Of a stretch of DNA of 64,000 bases, positions 39,385 to 47,181 are shown in pieces. Made by a program: the position numbers and the translations under genes. The stretch is from assembly GCF_013364155.1 (NCBI RefSeq), contig NZ_CP054916.1:4275001-4339000 (forward strand), in the 5' to 3' direction. The first letter of the stretch is position 1. Each line of letters opens with the position of its first letter. A model generated the notes under the pieces. It made no database searches. It was not told the DNA's origin and saw only the letters and a list, made by a program, of their open reading frames with translations. The DNA comes from Streptomyces sp. NA02950. GTDB lineage: Bacteria > Actinomycetota > Actinomycetes > Streptomycetales > Streptomycetaceae.

Positions 39385-41634
39385 TCAGCCGTTGCGCTTC
39401 CAGCGCGGCTTGTCGGCACGGCGGTCGAAGGAGCGGTCGTGCGACCGGCCGCCGGTGCCGCCGCCGCGGTGGTCGTCACGGCGGGCCGGGCGCTCGTCGC
39501 GGCGGTCCCGGTTGAACGGACGGTCCCCGCCGCGGTGGGCGTGGTCGCGGCGCTCGAAGGGACGTCCCGGACGGTCGTCGCGGCGGTCGTCGCGGCGGTT
39601 GAAGCCGCCCCGGTCGTCACGGCGCTCGATGGAACGGCCACCGCGGTCGTCGCGCCGGTTGAAGCCACCACGGTCGTCACGGCGCTCCCGGCCGAACGGA
39701 CGCTCGTCGCGCCGGTCGCGGTTGAAGCCGCCCCGGTCGTCACGGCGCTCGAAGGAACGGCCGCCACGGTCGTCACGGCGGTCGTCACGGCGCTCCCGGC
39801 CGAAGCCACGGTCGCCCCGGTCGTCGCGCCGGTTGAAGCCACCGCGGTCGTCCCGGCGGTTGAAGCCACCACGGTCGTCACGGCGCTCCCGGCCGAAGCC
39901 ACGGTCGCCGTCCCGGCGGTCCCGGCGGTCGAAGTTGCCCCGCTCGTCACGGCGGTCGTCACGGCGGTCGTACGAGGAGCGGCGCGACGCGTCGTCGGCA
40001 CCCGCGGCCTCGGCGGCGGCGACGGACGCGGGCTCGGCCGTACGCTGCGCCGGAACCGCCGCGGTGGACTCCGCGGCCCCTCCGGCCGTCTGCGCCGCCT
40101 CAGTCGGGGCACCGGCCTCGGCCGTCTCGGCACCGGTCGCCGTCGCGGCCGCGGAGGCCGTGGGGACGACGGTCTCGCCGCGCTCGCGCGCCGCCCGCGC
40201 GGCCAGCCGGTCGGCGTCCTCGCGCAGCTCGGCCGCCCGCCGCTGGACCCGCTCCAGCTGCCGGGTGAGGTCCTGGACCTCACGCTCGGCCTGCTTGGCG
40301 GAGTTCGCGGCCGCCTCGGCCTGTACCTCGGTGAGCGAGCGGGCACCGGTGATCCGGGCCACGTCCTCGTCGAAGGCGCCCGCCCCGCCCACGATGTGGC
40401 GGGAGGCGTCCACGCCCGCGTCCTCCATCAGCCGGAAGATCTGGCGGCGCTGGTGCGGCAGGGCGAGCGACACGACCGTGCCGCTCTGGCCCGCGCGGGC
40501 CGTACGGCCGGAGCGGTGCAGATAGTCCTTGTGGTCACCGGCCGGGTCCACGTTCAGCACCAGGTCGATGCCGTCCACGTGGATGCCCCGTGCGGCGACG
40601 TCCGTCGCGACGAGGACGTTGACGTACCCGTCCTTGAAGTCGGCCAGGGTGCGGGTCCGGGCGCCCTGCGTCATACCGCCGTGCAGCGCGTCGGCCCGTA
40701 CGCCCGCGTCGCAGAGCTGCTCGGCGACGCGGTCGGCGCCCAGCTGGGTCCGGACGAAGATGATGGTGCGGCCCTTGCGCGCGGCGATGGCGGCGGTGAC
40801 CGGCGCCTTGTCCTTCGGCTTCACCACGAGGACGTGGTGGGTCATGGTGGTCACCGCGCCCTGCGCCGCGTCGACCTCGTGGGTGATCGGGTTGACCAGG
40901 TAGCGCTTGACCAGCGTGTCGATCTCGTTCTCGAGCGTCGCGGAGAACAGCAGCCGCTGGCCACCGGCCGGCACCAGGTCGAGGATCTCGGTGACCTCGG
41001 GCAGGAAGCCCATGTCGGCCATCTGGTCGGCCTCGTCGAGGACCGCGACCTGGACCTTGTCGAGGGAGGCGGCGCCGCGGTCGATAATGTCGCGCAGCCG
41101 GCCCGGGGTGGCGACGAGGATGTCGACACCGCGCTCCAGCGCGGAGATCTGATTGCCCATCGAGGTACCGCCGCAGACGACCTTGAGCCGGAGGCCGAGA
41201 ACATCGCCGTACGGCTGGAGCGCGTCGCTCACCTGCATCGCGAGCTCGCGGGTGGGGGTGAGGATCAGACCGCGGGGACGCTTCTTCTCGGTGTGGCCGC
41301 CGGCCAGCGTGGTCAGCAGCGGAAGGCCGAAGGAGAGGGTCTTGCCGGAGCCGGTACGGCCGCGGCCGAGGATGTCGCTTCCGGCCATGGCGTCGGGGAT
41401 GGTCGCGGCCTGGATCGGGAAGGGCGTGGTCACGCCGTTCTGCGCCAGCTTGCGGACGATCTGCTCGGGGAGCCCGAGGTCGGCGAAGGTGATCTCGGGG
41501 GTCTTCTGGTCCTGCGGCTGGTCGAGCTGGTCCTGCTGGTCGAGCTGGTCCTGCTGGTCCTGCTGCGCCCGGACGGGCTGCTCGGACTGCTCGTCGTGGG
41601 CAGGCATGACGGCGTGATCAGTGGAAACGGACAT
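39385..41634 (-). CDS. DEAD/DEAH-box ATP-dependent RNA helicase with RDDRGG-rich tail
   Basis: A 749-residue helicase. Q motif FADLGLPEQIVRKL, Walker A RGRTGSGKT, PTRELA, VATPGRL, DEAD-type VLDEADQM, SAT, then the C-terminal helicase motifs (ATDVAARGIHVDGI, HRSGRTARAGQ). A coiled region (about 410-500) and an Ala-rich linker lead to a 200-residue tail of RDDRGGFNR-type repeats, typical of RNA-binding cold-shock helicases and degradosome partners. The N-terminus has a Gln/Asp repeat (DQQDQLDQQDQLDQ). ATG at 41634; GGAAGG is rather far upstream. Confidence 0.93.
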   Translation of the reverse strand: MSVSTDHAVMPAHDEQSEQPVRAQQDQQDQLDQQDQLDQPQDQKTPEITFADLGLPEQIVRKLAQNGVTTPFPIQAATIPDAMAGSDILGRGRTGSGKTLSFGLPLLTTLAGGHTEKKRPRGLILTPTRELAMQVSDALQPYGDVLGLRLKVVCGGTSMGNQISALERGVDILVATPGRLRDIIDRGAASLDKVQVAVLDEADQMADMGFLPEVTEILDLVPAGGQRLLFSATLENEIDTLVKRYLVNPITHEVDAAQGAVTTMTHHVLVVKPKDKAPVTAAIAARKGRTIIFVRTQLGADRVAEQLCDAGVRADALHGGMTQGARTRTLADFKDGYVNVLVATDVAARGIHVDGIDLVLNVDPAGDHKDYLHRSGRTARAGQSGTVVSLALPHQRRQIFRLMEDAGVDASRHIVGGAGAFDEDVARITGARSLTEVQAEAAANSAKQAEREVQDLTRQLERVQRRAAELREDADRLAARAARERGETVVPTASAAATATGAETAEAGAPTEAAQTAGGAAESTAAVPAQRTAEPASVAAAEAAGADDASRRSSYDRRDDRRDERGNFDRRDRRDGDRGFGRERRDDRGGFNRRDDRGGFNRRDDRGDRGFGRERRDDRRDDRGGRSFERRDDRGGFNRDRRDERPFGRERRDDRGGFNRRDDRGGRSIERRDDRGGFNRRDDRRDDRPGRPFERRDHAHRGGDRPFNRDRRDERPARRDDHRGGGTGGRSHDRSFDRRADKPRWKRNG
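39420..39985. repeat. Degenerate repeats encoding the RDDRGG-rich helicase tail
   Basis: Recurrent short blocks such as CGGTCGTCACGGCG and GGTTGAAGCC tile this stretch in irregular order. On the coding strand they give about a dozen RDDRGG(F/G)-like units. The array is in frame and probably varies in length between strains. Confidence 0.7.
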
Positions 41635-41789
41635 GCGAAATGCGAAACCTTCCGGAGTCTCGGCACGCGCCCAAACTCCGTGTGAGTCGCAAACAACCGC
41701 CTCTATGCGGTCAGCCACAGGATGGGAAGGAACGCGCCTCGCGACGCACTTCAATGAGGCGCCGGGCAAATGGGATCAAACGATCTACC

Positions 41790-41819
41790 ACCATACGCAC
41801 TCCCACCCCTCAAGAGCAA
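41790..41819 (-). promoter_or_regulatory. Candidate promoter of the RNA helicase gene (long 5' UTR)
   Basis: On the minus strand TTGCTC (41814-41819) and TATGGT (41790-41795) are 18 bp apart. The start codon at 41634 is about 150 nt away, so the transcript would have a long leader, as is common for cold-inducible DEAD-box helicases. The rest of the 310-bp gap 41635-41944 holds no gene. Confidence 0.45.
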
Positions 41820-41944
41820 ATTCACTCCACCTGTGATCCATCCGCCCTCCACCTCCTCCCTCATATGCTCTGCCTGTGCGCTCCGCCGGACCCCCAGCGC
41901 CGCCCCGTGCCGCCGGGGCGGGTTTCCGCCGGAGGCCGCCACGG

Positions 41945-42541
41945 TCAGTCCGCGGGCGCGTCCGTGGAGGCGGGCGGGGACGTGGGCTCGGGCGGCGTGG
42001 GCTTCGGGTCCGAGGCGGTCGGCGGCTCGGTGGTGGGGTGGGGCTCCGGGGCCGGGCCGGAGGGCACACCGCCGCCCGGCTGCGGCGGCGGGGACGGGGC
42101 CGGACGGTCCTGCGACGAGCCGTGCTTCTTCCCGGACGACGGCGTGGGCGACTCCTCGGAATCCGACGCGGTGGCCGACGGCGTCCCGCTCTCGTCGCCC
42201 TTCCGCTTCTCGCCCTTCTTCCTCCCCTTCTCGCCCCGCTCGTGACCGGCGTACGGGTGGCCCTTGCCGCCCGACCGCACCACCGAGCCGCCGGACTCGT
42301 CCGAACCGCCCTTCTCCTGGGAGCTGCGGTGCTTGTCGGGCCGCTCGGGGTCGTCCGAGATGCTCATGCAGCCGCCCAGGGTCATCGCCGCCACCACGAG
42401 GCTCGCGACCGCCGCGCCGCGCGCCGTCATGCGCGGCGCACGCCCGGCGCGGGACGCGCCACGTCCGGCGCCCGCCGAACGGTCGGACCGGGGGGACCGG
42501 GGGGACGGGTCGTCGGTGCGTGGAGCGGGGGATCCGGGCAT
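41945..42541 (-). CDS. Putative lipoprotein with Pro-rich C-terminus
   Basis: 198 residues from the ATG at 42541. The hydrophobic segment GAAVASLVVAAMTLGGC ends in a lipobox (LGGC). The mature part is disordered, first Lys/Gly/Ser-rich then Pro/Thr/Ser-rich, without a recognisable domain. A normal lipoprotein signal would begin at the internal ATG near 42430 (MTARGAAV), so the 37-residue N-terminal extension may not be translated. GGAGG lies 10 nt before the 42541 start. Function unknown. Confidence 0.65.
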   Translation of the reverse strand: MPGSPAPRTDDPSPRSPRSDRSAGAGRGASRAGRAPRMTARGAAVASLVVAAMTLGGCMSISDDPERPDKHRSSQEKGGSDESGGSVVRSGGKGHPYAGHERGEKGRKKGEKRKGDESGTPSATASDSEESPTPSSGKKHGSSQDRPAPSPPPQPGGGVPSGPAPEPHPTTEPPTASDPKPTPPEPTSPPASTDAPAD

Positions 42542-42726
42542 GCGCGGGACACCTCCAGGCCGCAGGGCTGTGACGCACTGCCCAACTGGCCCCGCCCCGC
42601 CCAGGACACGCGCCCGACACGGCTGGTACGCGAGTGGCACGCGGTGAACCCGGGCACCGGGCCGACGGCCGGGGCCGCCCGATGCTCCCCGTACCCCGCC
42701 GCGAACGGGTACGGGTGCGGGAACGC

Positions 42727-42753
42727 GTACGGCCGGGGGCGCCCCGGCCGTAC
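42727..42753. terminator. Terminator hairpin downstream of the zincin gene
   Basis: GTACGGCCGGGG pairs with CCCCGGCCGTAC across a 3-nt loop, 33 nt beyond the zincin stop. Next to it (42755-42797) a unit of the type CGATCAGCSGTACG is repeated nearly three times and reaches the end of the coding region. Confidence 0.8.
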
Positions 42754-42785
42754 CCGATCAGCGGTACGCGATCAGCCGTACGCGA

Positions 42786-43136
42786 TCAGCCGTAGCCGAG
42801 GGCGTGCAGCCGTTCGTCGTCGATCCCGAAGTGGTGGGCGATCTCGTGGACCACGGTCACCTCCGTCTCCTGGACCACGTCCTCCCGCGACTCGCTCATA
42901 CGCAGCGTCGGCCCCCGGTAGACGGTGATCCGGTCCGGCAGTACGCCCGCGTACCACTCGCCCCGCTCCGTGAGTGGCGTCCCCTCGTACAACCCGAGCA
43001 GCTCGGGGTCGTCGGCCGGTGGCTCGTCCTCCACGAACACGGCGACATTGTCCATCAGCCGCGTCAGCTCCGGCGGGATCCGGTCCAGCGCCTCGGCGAC
43101 CAGTTCCTCGAACTCCTCGCGCGTCATCTCCAACAC
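42786..43136 (-). CDS. Metallopeptidase family protein (small zincin, DUF1025 type)
   Basis: A 116-residue protein with the zincin motif VVHEIAHHFGIDD (HExxH) near the C-terminus. Upstream motifs are REEFEELVAEALDRIPPELTR split around residue 20, and TVYRGPTL. Family members are single-domain minimal zincins of unknown substrate, widespread in Actinobacteria. GTG at 43136 chosen because residues from there match the family; no extra N-terminal domain is plausible. Confidence 0.93.
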   Translation of the reverse strand: MLEMTREEFEELVAEALDRIPPELTRLMDNVAVFVEDEPPADDPELLGLYEGTPLTERGEWYAGVLPDRITVYRGPTLRMSESREDVVQETEVTVVHEIAHHFGIDDERLHALGYG

Positions 43137-43310
43137 GTGGCCATTGTCGGGCAGCCGAGCCCGGAAAGGCGCGGCGCGTAGCCCACTTCGTCGAACCGGC
43201 GAACGTTCCGGTTCCAGGACGGACCCGGGGGCGCGTCCGGGGCGGCTTCGGGAACCGGTGGCGGAACGGGTCCAGGAATGCGGGGCGGGGCGGCAGGGCA
43301 TACGGGCCCA

Positions 43311-44924
43311 ATGGCCCGCGAACCGCTCCGGCTGCTCCGTGCCACCGCTCAGCGTGCACGGGCTGCGGCCGCCTCCCCCTTCCGCCGCTACCGCAGCCGC
43401 CCGTCCCCCTCCGCTCCCCTACGCCCCACCCGACGCAAGCGCCCCAGCCGCTCCCCACGGCTGGACGACGCCGCGGTCGACTCCGCCGCGCGCCCCCGGC
43501 CGCTGGTCCGGGCCGCCGGGCTGGCCGTCGTGACCGTCCTCGGGGCGTGGATGGGGCTGCTCGCCGTCGGCAGCGTCCACATCTCCGTGGGCCCCATGGA
43601 CACGCGGATGGCGCTGCGGCCGTCCCTCGTCGGCGGCACCGAGATCAATGTGTCCCCGCTCGGCGCGCTCGAGCTCGACAGCCATCACGCCCCGGTCCGG
43701 CTGGACGTCGATGTGGACCGGCTCGATCCGGTCCGTTCCGAAGCCCTCGTCGATCACCCCGAACGGCTCTCCGGACTCCAGGAGGAGGTCGCGAGCGATG
43801 TCGCCCACGGCACCCTGGACCTCGCGGTGCGCTCCTGCGCCGCCGTGGTGTTCGGCGCCACCGCGCTGGGCCTGGCCGTCTACCGCCGCCCGCGCCGGGC
43901 GCTGGCCGCCGGGGGCCTCGCGCTCTCGCTGCTCGCCGCGTCGGGCGCCGCCGCCTACGCGACCTGGAACCCGAAGTCGGTGCTGGAGCCGCGCTACTCC
44001 GGGCTGCTCTCCAGCGCACCGTCGGTGGTCGGCAACGCGCGCAGCATCGTCACGGAATTCGATGTCTACCAGCGGGAGTTGGCCAGGCTGGTGACGAACG
44101 TCACGCAGTTGTACGAGGTCACCTCGACCCTCCCCGCGTACCAGCCCGACCCGACGACCATGCGGGTGCTGCACATCTCGGACGTCCATCTCAACCCGGC
44201 CGCCTGGCACATCGTCGATTCGCTGGTCCGGCAGTACAAGATCAACGTGATCATCGACACGGGCGACACGATGGATCACGGCACCGCCGCCGAGAACGGC
44301 TTCCTGGACCCGGTCTCGACCCTCGGCGCGCCGTATGTGTGGGTGCGCGGCAACCACGACTCGGCGGCGACCCAGCGCTACCTCGCCAAGCGCAAGGGCG
44401 TCCATGTCGTGGACGACGGCAAGGCGGTCACCGTCGGCGGACTGCGGATCGCGGGCATCGGCGACCCCCAGTTCACCCCCGACCGCTCGGTCGCCGCCTC
44501 CGGCGACGCGGCCGAGCACCGCGCGGGACGGCGGCTGGCCGACGCGATCCGGGCCCGGAAGGCCGCGGGCGACCGCCCCGTGGACATCGCCGTCGCCCAC
44601 AACCCGGTCGCGGCCCGGGAGACCGACGGCACCGTCCCGCTCGCCCTCACCGGCCATGTCCACCACCGCGATACGGAGGTCCTCCCGCACGGCACCCGGC
44701 TGATGACGGAGGGCTCCACGGGCGGTAGCGGACTGCGCGCGGTGGACGACGGCGACCCCGACAAGGTCCAGGCGTCGGTCCTCTACCTGGACCGCGACAC
44801 CCATCGGCTCCAGGCGTGGGACGAGATCGACCTCGGCGGTCTCGGCCTGTCGAAGGCCGAGGTCAGCCGCCATCTCCCGGCCGAGAACGCACCGGGCGCG
44901 ACATCGACACCCGCTACCGGGTAA
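43311..44924 (+). CDS. Membrane metallophosphoesterase
   Basis: A 537-residue protein. An Arg/Pro-rich N-terminus leads to a TM segment (about 80-105), an extracytoplasmic segment, and another TM pair around residues 185-230. The calcineurin-like phosphoesterase domain (about 285-500) has the metal motifs HISDVHLNP (D-x-H), DTGDTMDH (GD), RGNHDS (GNHD), AHNP and GHVHHRD. It may hydrolyse lipid- or nucleotide-linked phosphates at the cell surface. The ATG at 43311 (MAREPLRLL) is an inferred start; no strong ribosome site. Confidence 0.87.
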   Translation: MAREPLRLLRATAQRARAAAASPFRRYRSRPSPSAPLRPTRRKRPSRSPRLDDAAVDSAARPRPLVRAAGLAVVTVLGAWMGLLAVGSVHISVGPMDTRMALRPSLVGGTEINVSPLGALELDSHHAPVRLDVDVDRLDPVRSEALVDHPERLSGLQEEVASDVAHGTLDLAVRSCAAVVFGATALGLAVYRRPRRALAAGGLALSLLAASGAAAYATWNPKSVLEPRYSGLLSSAPSVVGNARSIVTEFDVYQRELARLVTNVTQLYEVTSTLPAYQPDPTTMRVLHISDVHLNPAAWHIVDSLVRQYKINVIIDTGDTMDHGTAAENGFLDPVSTLGAPYVWVRGNHDSAATQRYLAKRKGVHVVDDGKAVTVGGLRIAGIGDPQFTPDRSVAASGDAAEHRAGRRLADAIRARKAAGDRPVDIAVAHNPVAARETDGTVPLALTGHVHHRDTEVLPHGTRLMTEGSTGGSGLRAVDDGDPDKVQASVLYLDRDTHRLQAWDEIDLGGLGLSKAEVSRHLPAENAPGATSTPATG

Positions 44925-44930
44925 ACCGTT

Positions 44931-44960
44931 TTGGCGAACTTCCCCGGCATCCCATATGCT
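44931..44960 (+). promoter_or_regulatory. Promoter of the tRNA-Glu gene
   Basis: TTGGCG (44931-44936) and TATGCT (44955-44960) are 18 bp apart, 45 bp before the tRNA-Glu. This is one of the best principal-sigma-type matches in the window. Confidence 0.6.
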
Positions 44961-45005
44961 TCTCGCGTCCCCGAAAGCGCCACCAGGCGCCCAGGTGAGC
45001 CATCG

Positions 45006-45078
45006 GCCCTCATCGTCTAGTGGCCCAGGACGCCGCCCTTTCAAGGCGGTAGCACGGGTTCGAATCCCGTTGGGGGCA
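45006..45078 (+). tRNA. tRNA-Glu (anticodon TTC)
   Basis: A 73-nt cloverleaf. Acceptor GCCCTCA / TGGGGGC with one G-U pair, anticodon loop CTTTCAA (TTC), T arm GGGTTCGAATCCC, discriminator A. CCA is not encoded beyond the CACA that follows the acceptor. First of three tRNA genes. Confidence 0.96.
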
Positions 45079-45360
45079 CAGAATCTCCATATCGCCGCAG
45101 GTCAGACCCACGTCGGGGCGGCCTGCGGCTTTTGTTTCCCCCTCGGCGCATCCCCCGGGTGCCCGTTCATCCCCTCCCCCGCCCGGCTCTGTGAGCGGTC
45201 AGAACACGCCCCGAGGTCTGATACGCTGATCCAGCGACATCGACGCGGCGGAGCCCGAAAGAGCCCCTCACCCGAAGGTCGCGGGGAATGCGAATCCACC
45301 GAGAGAGATCCCGTTGGGAGCGCATGCCATCCTGTGCGAGACTCGTGCTCGTACACGCAA

Positions 45361-45435
45361 GGTCCTGTGGAGCAGTTTGGAGTGCTCGCCACCCTGTCAA
45401 GGTGGAGGCCGCGGGTTCAAATCCCGTCAGGACCG
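45361..45435 (+). tRNA. tRNA-Asp (anticodon GTC)
   Basis: A 75-nt cloverleaf: acceptor GGTCCTG / CAGGACC, anticodon loop CTGTCAA (GTC), T arm GGGTTCAAATCCC, discriminator G. Its sequence is identical to the copy at 54658-54732. It starts 282 bp after tRNA-Glu; a -10-like TACGCT at 45222-45227 suggests a separate promoter. Confidence 0.97.
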
Positions 45436-45439
45436 CTGC

Positions 45440-45513
45440 GGCTGGGTAGCTCAGTTGGTACGAGCGTCCGCCTGAAAAGCGGAAGGTCGCCGGTTCGACC
45501 CCGGCCCCAGCCA
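45440..45513 (+). tRNA. tRNA-Phe (anticodon GAA)
   Basis: A 74-nt cloverleaf: acceptor GGCTGGG / CCCAGCC, anticodon loop CTGAAAA (GAA), T arm CCGGTTCGACCCCGG, discriminator A. It begins 4 nt after tRNA-Asp, so the two are co-transcribed. Confidence 0.97.
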
Positions 45514-45529
45514 CTGCCGCAGTACAGCG

Positions 45530-45566
45530 AAAAGGCCCCGACGGGTTCGCCCGTCGGGGCCTTTTT
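45530..45566 (+). terminator. Rho-independent terminator of the tRNA-Asp/Phe unit
   Basis: AAAAGGCCCCGACGGG, loop TTCG, CCCGTCGGGGCCTTTTTC: a 15-bp stem followed by a true T-run, 16 nt after tRNA-Phe. Confidence 0.95.
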
Positions 45567-45712
45567 CGTGCTCAGTACGCCAACGCGTACGCCAACGGTC
45601 TCAGGAGAGCTTGTCTCCAAGGCTCCCGAGCGCCCTCCGCTGCTCGGCGAGCGAGGCATGGGGCACGGCACACCCAGATCGAGCAGCGGGGTCACGCCCG
45701 CTCCGACGCCGC

Positions 45713-45961
45713 CTCGGGCTGTCGATCGAGATCGACAGCGTCCCATCGGCGACGCCGAGCCCTGCTCCGTTCCGGGTCTACGACAACGACGACTACTCGT
45801 GCTACTCGATCTGCGTCAAGCCGCACACGTACATCAACAACCTGAAGTGCGGCTGGGTCTTCAACGACGAGGCCGAGAGCGCCAAGACCGTCGCTCGCTG
45901 GCTAGGCAGCACGAGCTGGCCCAGCCCAGGCCCGGCAGGGCCAGCCACCGCAGCCCTCACC
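45713..45961 (+). pseudogene. Gene remnant downstream of the tRNA cluster
   Basis: A short frame with non-random composition: VYDNDDYSCYSICVKPHTY, then NNLKCGWVFNDEAESAK and TVARWLGSTSW, with three Cys and many aromatic residues. There is no credible start upstream (Arg/Pro-rich, poor codon bias) and the frame runs on through a terminator. I take it as the remains of a gene brought by an element once integrated at the tRNA cluster. Family not recognised. Confidence 0.3.
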
Positions 45962-45971
45962 AGGGCAAATC

Positions 45972-45995
45972 CCCCTCCGAGATCGCTCGGAGGGG
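45972..45995. terminator. Terminator hairpin between the remnant and the OGG-fold gene
   Basis: CCCCTCCGAG pairs perfectly with CTCGGAGGGG (loop ATCG), followed on the plus strand by TTTCTT. It can serve the plus-strand remnant and, in the other direction, the OGG-fold gene ending at 46038. Confidence 0.85.
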
Positions 45996-46037
45996 TTTCT
46001 TGTTGTCCGTGGCGCTTGTGCGCGTACTCGGCACGGT

Positions 46038-46763
46038 CTACGGCCGGGTGTCGAAGAGCCAGCGCTCGATCTCGTCGGGGCACACCTCGCGCTGGACGTG
46101 ATCGCTTTCCGTTTTCGCCCACCGTGACAGCAGCCCGCAGTAGCGCTCGTAGGTCTTGGCGGGCCAGTGGCCGGTGCCGTACAGCGAAGCCCAACCGCAG
46201 CGCTTTCGGAGGGTGATGGCGACGCGGCTGTCGAGAATGGCGCAAGGGTGATCGGATGCGCCGGCTCCCGCGAAGTAGAGGTACTTGGTGAAGAAGGACG
46301 GGCCCAGGTACTTCAGTAGGGGACGCGTGCCGCCGGCGCTGGTCAGCCTCGCGTAGGCGGCCTCCGGGTCGTTGCGGGCCAGGTGGGCGGCGGTCCGGAG
46401 GGCGTTTGTCGCGTCCTGGCGCTGCCGCGAAATCGCGACGAGGCGGCGATGGTTGTGGCGGAGTTTGGAGCCGCTGCCCCAGGCCAGCACATGCCAGAGC
46501 AGTCCGAGGATCTCCTCGTCGCTCTCCGCCTCCGAAGCCAGGGAGAAGAGACGGGAACGGGTGATGGTGGTGTACCCGTCACCCTTGGTCTCTCCGCCGA
46601 TCGGTCCCCCTGGCAGCGTTCGCTCCGTGAGAGCCGCGTTCCACCAGGCGGCCGGAACACGAATGGCATGGGCGTGGATGCGTTCTTCCCGCGGCTTCTT
46701 CAGGGCGTCTCGGGCCTCGGGCGGCAGGGGAAGGGACGTCAGGTCGGTGCCAGGATGCGTCAC
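46038..46763 (-). CDS. OGG-fold (8-oxoguanine DNA glycosylase-like) protein
   Basis: A 241-residue protein resembling the bacterial OGG-fold family: a helix-hairpin-like GTRPLLKYLGPSFFTKYLY with FAGAG, then HPCAILDSRVAITL, where the Asp is in the place of the catalytic Asp of HhH glycosylases. The C-terminal helical part has Trp/Tyr-rich segments. Whether it removes oxidised bases is not known. The GTG start (46763) overlaps the stop of the upstream membrane-protein gene by 4 nt (GTGA), so the two are translationally coupled. Codon bias is weaker than in core neighbours. Confidence 0.7.
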   Translation of the reverse strand: MTHPGTDLTSLPLPPEARDALKKPREERIHAHAIRVPAAWWNAALTERTLPGGPIGGETKGDGYTTITRSRLFSLASEAESDEEILGLLWHVLAWGSGSKLRHNHRRLVAISRQRQDATNALRTAAHLARNDPEAAYARLTSAGGTRPLLKYLGPSFFTKYLYFAGAGASDHPCAILDSRVAITLRKRCGWASLYGTGHWPAKTYERYCGLLSRWAKTESDHVQREVCPDEIERWLFDTRP

Positions 46764-47101
46764 AGGACGATCCTGGCCCTCGCGCCCAGGCCTACGGGCC
46801 GGTATGCGAAACGCTCCCGCGCTCCGAGTCGCGGCGCCAGGGCCGTCAGGCGGAGCAGGGCGGCCAGGGTCAGGAGGAGGAGGAGGACGGTCCGCCACCA
46901 GTGGCGAAGCCACTCGGCGCGGATGAAGAGCCTGGTGAGCTGGGCTGTGAAAAGGGCGGAGAACGGGGCCAGGCATGAGGTGATCTTCGAGTGGAAGACG
47001 GTTTCCGTGTCCCAGGGGCCCGCCGGGTCCGCCACATAGGCGAGGAGTTCCAGGTACCCGGTCACCGTAAGGCCCAGGCACAGGATCAGGGCCTTGATCA
47101 T
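46760..47101 (-). CDS. Small membrane protein coupled to the OGG-fold gene
   Basis: 113 residues with an N-terminal hydrophobic segment (ALILCLGLTVTGYLELLAY), a mid-protein segment and a long C-terminal one (WWRTVLLLLLTLAALLRL), then a basic tail. The stop overlaps the next gene's GTG. The ribosome site before the ATG is weak. Function unknown; the coupling to a DNA-glycosylase-like protein is unusual. Confidence 0.65.
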   Translation of the reverse strand: MIKALILCLGLTVTGYLELLAYVADPAGPWDTETVFHSKITSCLAPFSALFTAQLTRLFIRAEWLRHWWRTVLLLLLTLAALLRLTALAPRLGARERFAYRPVGLGARARIVL

Positions 47102-47181
47102 CGTGCCGGCCGGGGCGCCGGCGCGGGCCGGCCGAGGGGCGGGAGGCGGCGGTATCGGGCGTTGCGCCGTACGCTGGCCGC

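Noticed and set aside
47101..47181. Promoter/operator shared by the membrane-OGG operon and DUF1152
   Set aside because: Only the TACGCT before DUF1152 is convincing; no matching element is seen on the other strand.
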